A DNA stretch of 5,958 nucleotides, taken from the NCBI GenBank assembly GCA_964349045.1, contig CAYGFI010000236.1, positions 1-5,958 of the forward strand. The letters run 5' to 3'. This document shows, one piece after another, positions 4,678-5,958 of this stretch. A program made the translations under genes and the position numbers. Numbering within the stretch: the stretch's first letter is position 1; every line of letters begins with the position of its first letter. The notes below the pieces were generated by a model. It saw only the letters and a list, made by a program, of their open reading frames with translations. It was not told where the DNA came from and did not search any database. Source of the stretch: JACJXF01 sp964349045. Its GTDB lineage: Bacteria; Bacteroidota; Bacteroidia; Bacteroidales; GCA-2748055.

Positions 4678-5814
4678 ATGCATTTCGAAACCAAAGCCAT
4701 ATGGGCGGGACAGGAAGCCGACAAAGCAACCGGAGCTACAATTGTTCCTATTTACCAGACATCCACATTTACACAGGAAGAAGTCAACAAGCATAAAGGT
4801 TACGAGTATTCCCGCGTTGCGAATCCTACCCGAACCGCGCTGGATATCTGCCTTGCTTCCCTTGAAGAAGGGAATTATGGATTATCGTTTTCTTCAGGAC
4901 TGGCAGCCGAACATGCCATTCTATCCATGTTACGCCCGGGCGACCATGCTATTGTACCTATTGATATGTACGGCGGCACTTACCGGCTGATCAAAGAAAT
5001 TATTGAACCAAATAATATACGATTTACATTTACCGATTTTACCGATTTAGCTGCAATTCGTAATGCTTTTCTTCCCGAAACAAAATTGGTCTGGATTGAA
5101 ACACCAACCAACCCGGTACTGAAAATCTTTGATATCTGTGCAATCACTTTAATATCGCATGAGAAGAATGCAATAGTTGTTGTGGATAATACTTTTGCAA
5201 CTCCATACTTTCAAAAACCCTTATTACTGGGCGCAGATATTGTTGTACACAGTACCACCAAATATATCAACGGACATTCTGATCTAATTGGAGGAGCAGT
5301 CATTCTTAACGATCAGGCAATTTACCAGAAGATACTGCTGGTTCAGAAAACAGTTGGGGCGGTTCCTTCTCCCTTTGATTCGTGGCTGACTCTCAGGGGT
5401 GTTAAAACCCTTGCTATCAGGATGAGGCAACATGAACAAAATGCCATCCAGGCTGCAGAATTCCTGGAAACCCTGCCAAATGTAGAAAAGGTGTTTTTCC
5501 CCGGTCTGACTGATCACCCGGGTCATGAAATTGCAAAAAAACAAATGTCAGGCTTTGGCGGATTGGTTTCCTTTCGCATCAAAGGTGGATTAAAAGAAGC
5601 GAATATTTTTTTTAAAAAATTAAAGATTTTTCAACTTGCCGATAGCCTGGGATGAGTAGAATCTCTTGCAAACTATTCTGCTTTAATGACCCATGAATCT
5701 TTTCCACCTGAATTGCGGCAGAAAATAGGAGTAACTGATAACCTTATACGACTTTCTATCGGTATTGAGCATATCGATGACTTACTTGAGGATTTGAAAA
5801 ATGCGTTGAGTTGA
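4678..5814 (+). pseudogene. Cystathionine gamma-synthase-like PLP enzyme (metB-like, Cys/Met metabolism family), interrupted by in-frame TGA at 5653-5655
   Basis: Reading through one TGA, this is a full-length 378-residue Cys/Met-metabolism PLP enzyme, the family of cystathionine gamma-synthase, cystathionine gamma-lyase and methionine gamma-lyase. The fold-type I landmarks are intact: YEYSRVANPTR (42-52; Tyr and Arg bind the cofactor phosphate), SSGLAAEHAIL (72-82), ETPTNP (141-146), VVDNTFATPYF (168-178) with D170, and the PLP lysine K195 in VVHSTTKYINGHSD (189-202). Codon 326 is TGA where the family has the second Gly of SLGGVES, a one-base change from GGA. After it the frame continues for 52 normal residues (VESLANYSALMTHESFPPEL, then RLSIGIEHIDDLLEDL) to TGA at 5812-5814. 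The 325-residue product would lack R358, the likely substrate-carboxylate-binding Arg in RLSIGIE, and is probably inactive. With metA nearby, gamma-synthase is favoured, but lyase activity cannot be excluded. It is divergent from the Crp/Fnr-Rrf2 operon. Confidence 0.88.
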
Positions 5815-5858
5815 AAATTCATAAAGTTCCTAAAGTTTATAAGGTAATTAATTTTCAA
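5811..5858 (+). terminator. A/T-rich stem at the end of the metB-like gene
   Basis: TTGAAAATT (5811-5819) and AATTTTCAA (5850-5858) are perfect 9-bp inverted repeats around a 30-nt loop that holds a second weak pair (ATAAA 5821-5825, TTTAT 5836-5840). The stem overlaps the final TGA. It could aid transcription ending, but it is AT-rich, long-looped and without a downstream T-run, so this is a weak call. Confidence 0.25.
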
Positions 5859-5867
5859 AATATATAA

Positions 5868-5958
5868 TTCCGACTTCCGACTCCCGACTCCCGACTCCCG
5901 ACTTCCGACTTCCGACTCCCGACTCCCGACTTCCGACTTCCGACTCCCGACTCCCGAC
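5868..5958. repeat. Tandem heptamer array, 13 units of T(T/C)CCGAC, open at the window edge
   Basis: Thirteen consecutive 7-bp units fill 5868-5958 exactly: TTCCGAC (call T) and TCCCGAC (call C), in the order T T C C C T T C C T T C C. Only the second base varies. From the sixth unit on, the order repeats as TTCC, a 28-bp higher-order unit, suggesting block duplication or slippage on top of unit slippage. The array begins 53 nt after the metB-like stop and has no spacers, so it is not CRISPR. Simple GACTTCCGACT-type arrays are, from memory, common between genes in environmental Bacteroidales. The true length is unknown because it continues to the end of the window. Confidence 0.93.

Noticed and set aside
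5653..5655. UGA recoded as glycine (as in SR1/Gracilibacteria) or selenocysteine
   Set aside because: TGA is the natural stop at the expected C-terminus of both the Rrf2 gene and this same metB-like gene, the genes look like Bacteroidota, and the family residue is Gly, not Cys. A point mutation or sequence error is simpler.
5284..5858. Minus-strand open frames opposite the metB-like gene and its 3' end
   Set aside because: They are shadows of the conserved plus-strand frame, including the part beyond the TGA.
5868..5958. CRISPR array
   Set aside because: Units are 7 bp, contiguous and without spacers; this is a simple tandem repeat.

Overview
The window looks like part of a chromosome from a Bacteroidota bacterium, most likely the Bacteroidales/Marinilabiliales side. 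Four things point that way: A/T-rich spacers with TAnnTTTG-type -7 promoter boxes, few clear Shine-Dalgarno sequences, a single-domain heptose-7-phosphate kinase, and a RAYT-type transposase tail ending in the familiar FWRHDNKPIELWSN / NPVEEGLV / YSSTRDYAG blocks. This assignment is inferred from protein and promoter style; no marker gene is present.

Layout. (1) 1-366: C-terminal part of a REP-associated tyrosine transposase (RAYT), with an unexplained GC-rich stretch in its upstream half. (2) 565-1077: a HEPN/MNT (type VII) toxin-antitoxin operon. The HEPN gene survives only as its first ~33 and last ~26 codons, joined out of frame at a poly-A run. The MNT antitoxin gene is intact and starts inside the HEPN remnant. 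(3) 1113-2123: intact rfaE1/hldA heptose kinase. (4) 2129-2309: gene-free convergent spacer filled by an imperfect inverted repeat. (5) 2318-3226 (minus): metA family homoserine O-acyltransferase carrying the residue that marks acetyl-CoA use, preceded by a leader with a strong hairpin. (6) 3388-4490 (minus): a Crp/Fnr-family regulator followed 2 nt later by an Rrf2-family regulator with a cysteine cluster. (7) 4678-5814 (plus): a cystathionine gamma-synthase-like PLP enzyme, divergent from the regulator pair and interrupted near its C-terminus by one in-frame TGA. (8) 5868-5958: a 13-copy, 7-bp tandem repeat running off the window edge.

How the genes fit together. metA and the metB-like gene flank a two-gene regulator operon, so the right half reads as a small sulfur amino acid island: homoserine activation, then transsulfuration, with two candidate sulfur/redox regulators between them. 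The metB-like gene would lose its substrate-carboxylate-binding C-terminus at the TGA, so the second step is probably damaged here unless the base is an error or is read through. The left half is an accessory region with decayed mobile and toxin genes next to an envelope (LPS core heptose) gene.

I found no clear new system. The most informative oddities are the internally deleted HEPN toxin beside its preserved antitoxin, the single-codon interruption of the metB-like gene, the ordered heptamer array, and the 6-4-6 dyad in the divergent regulator/metB intergenic region.
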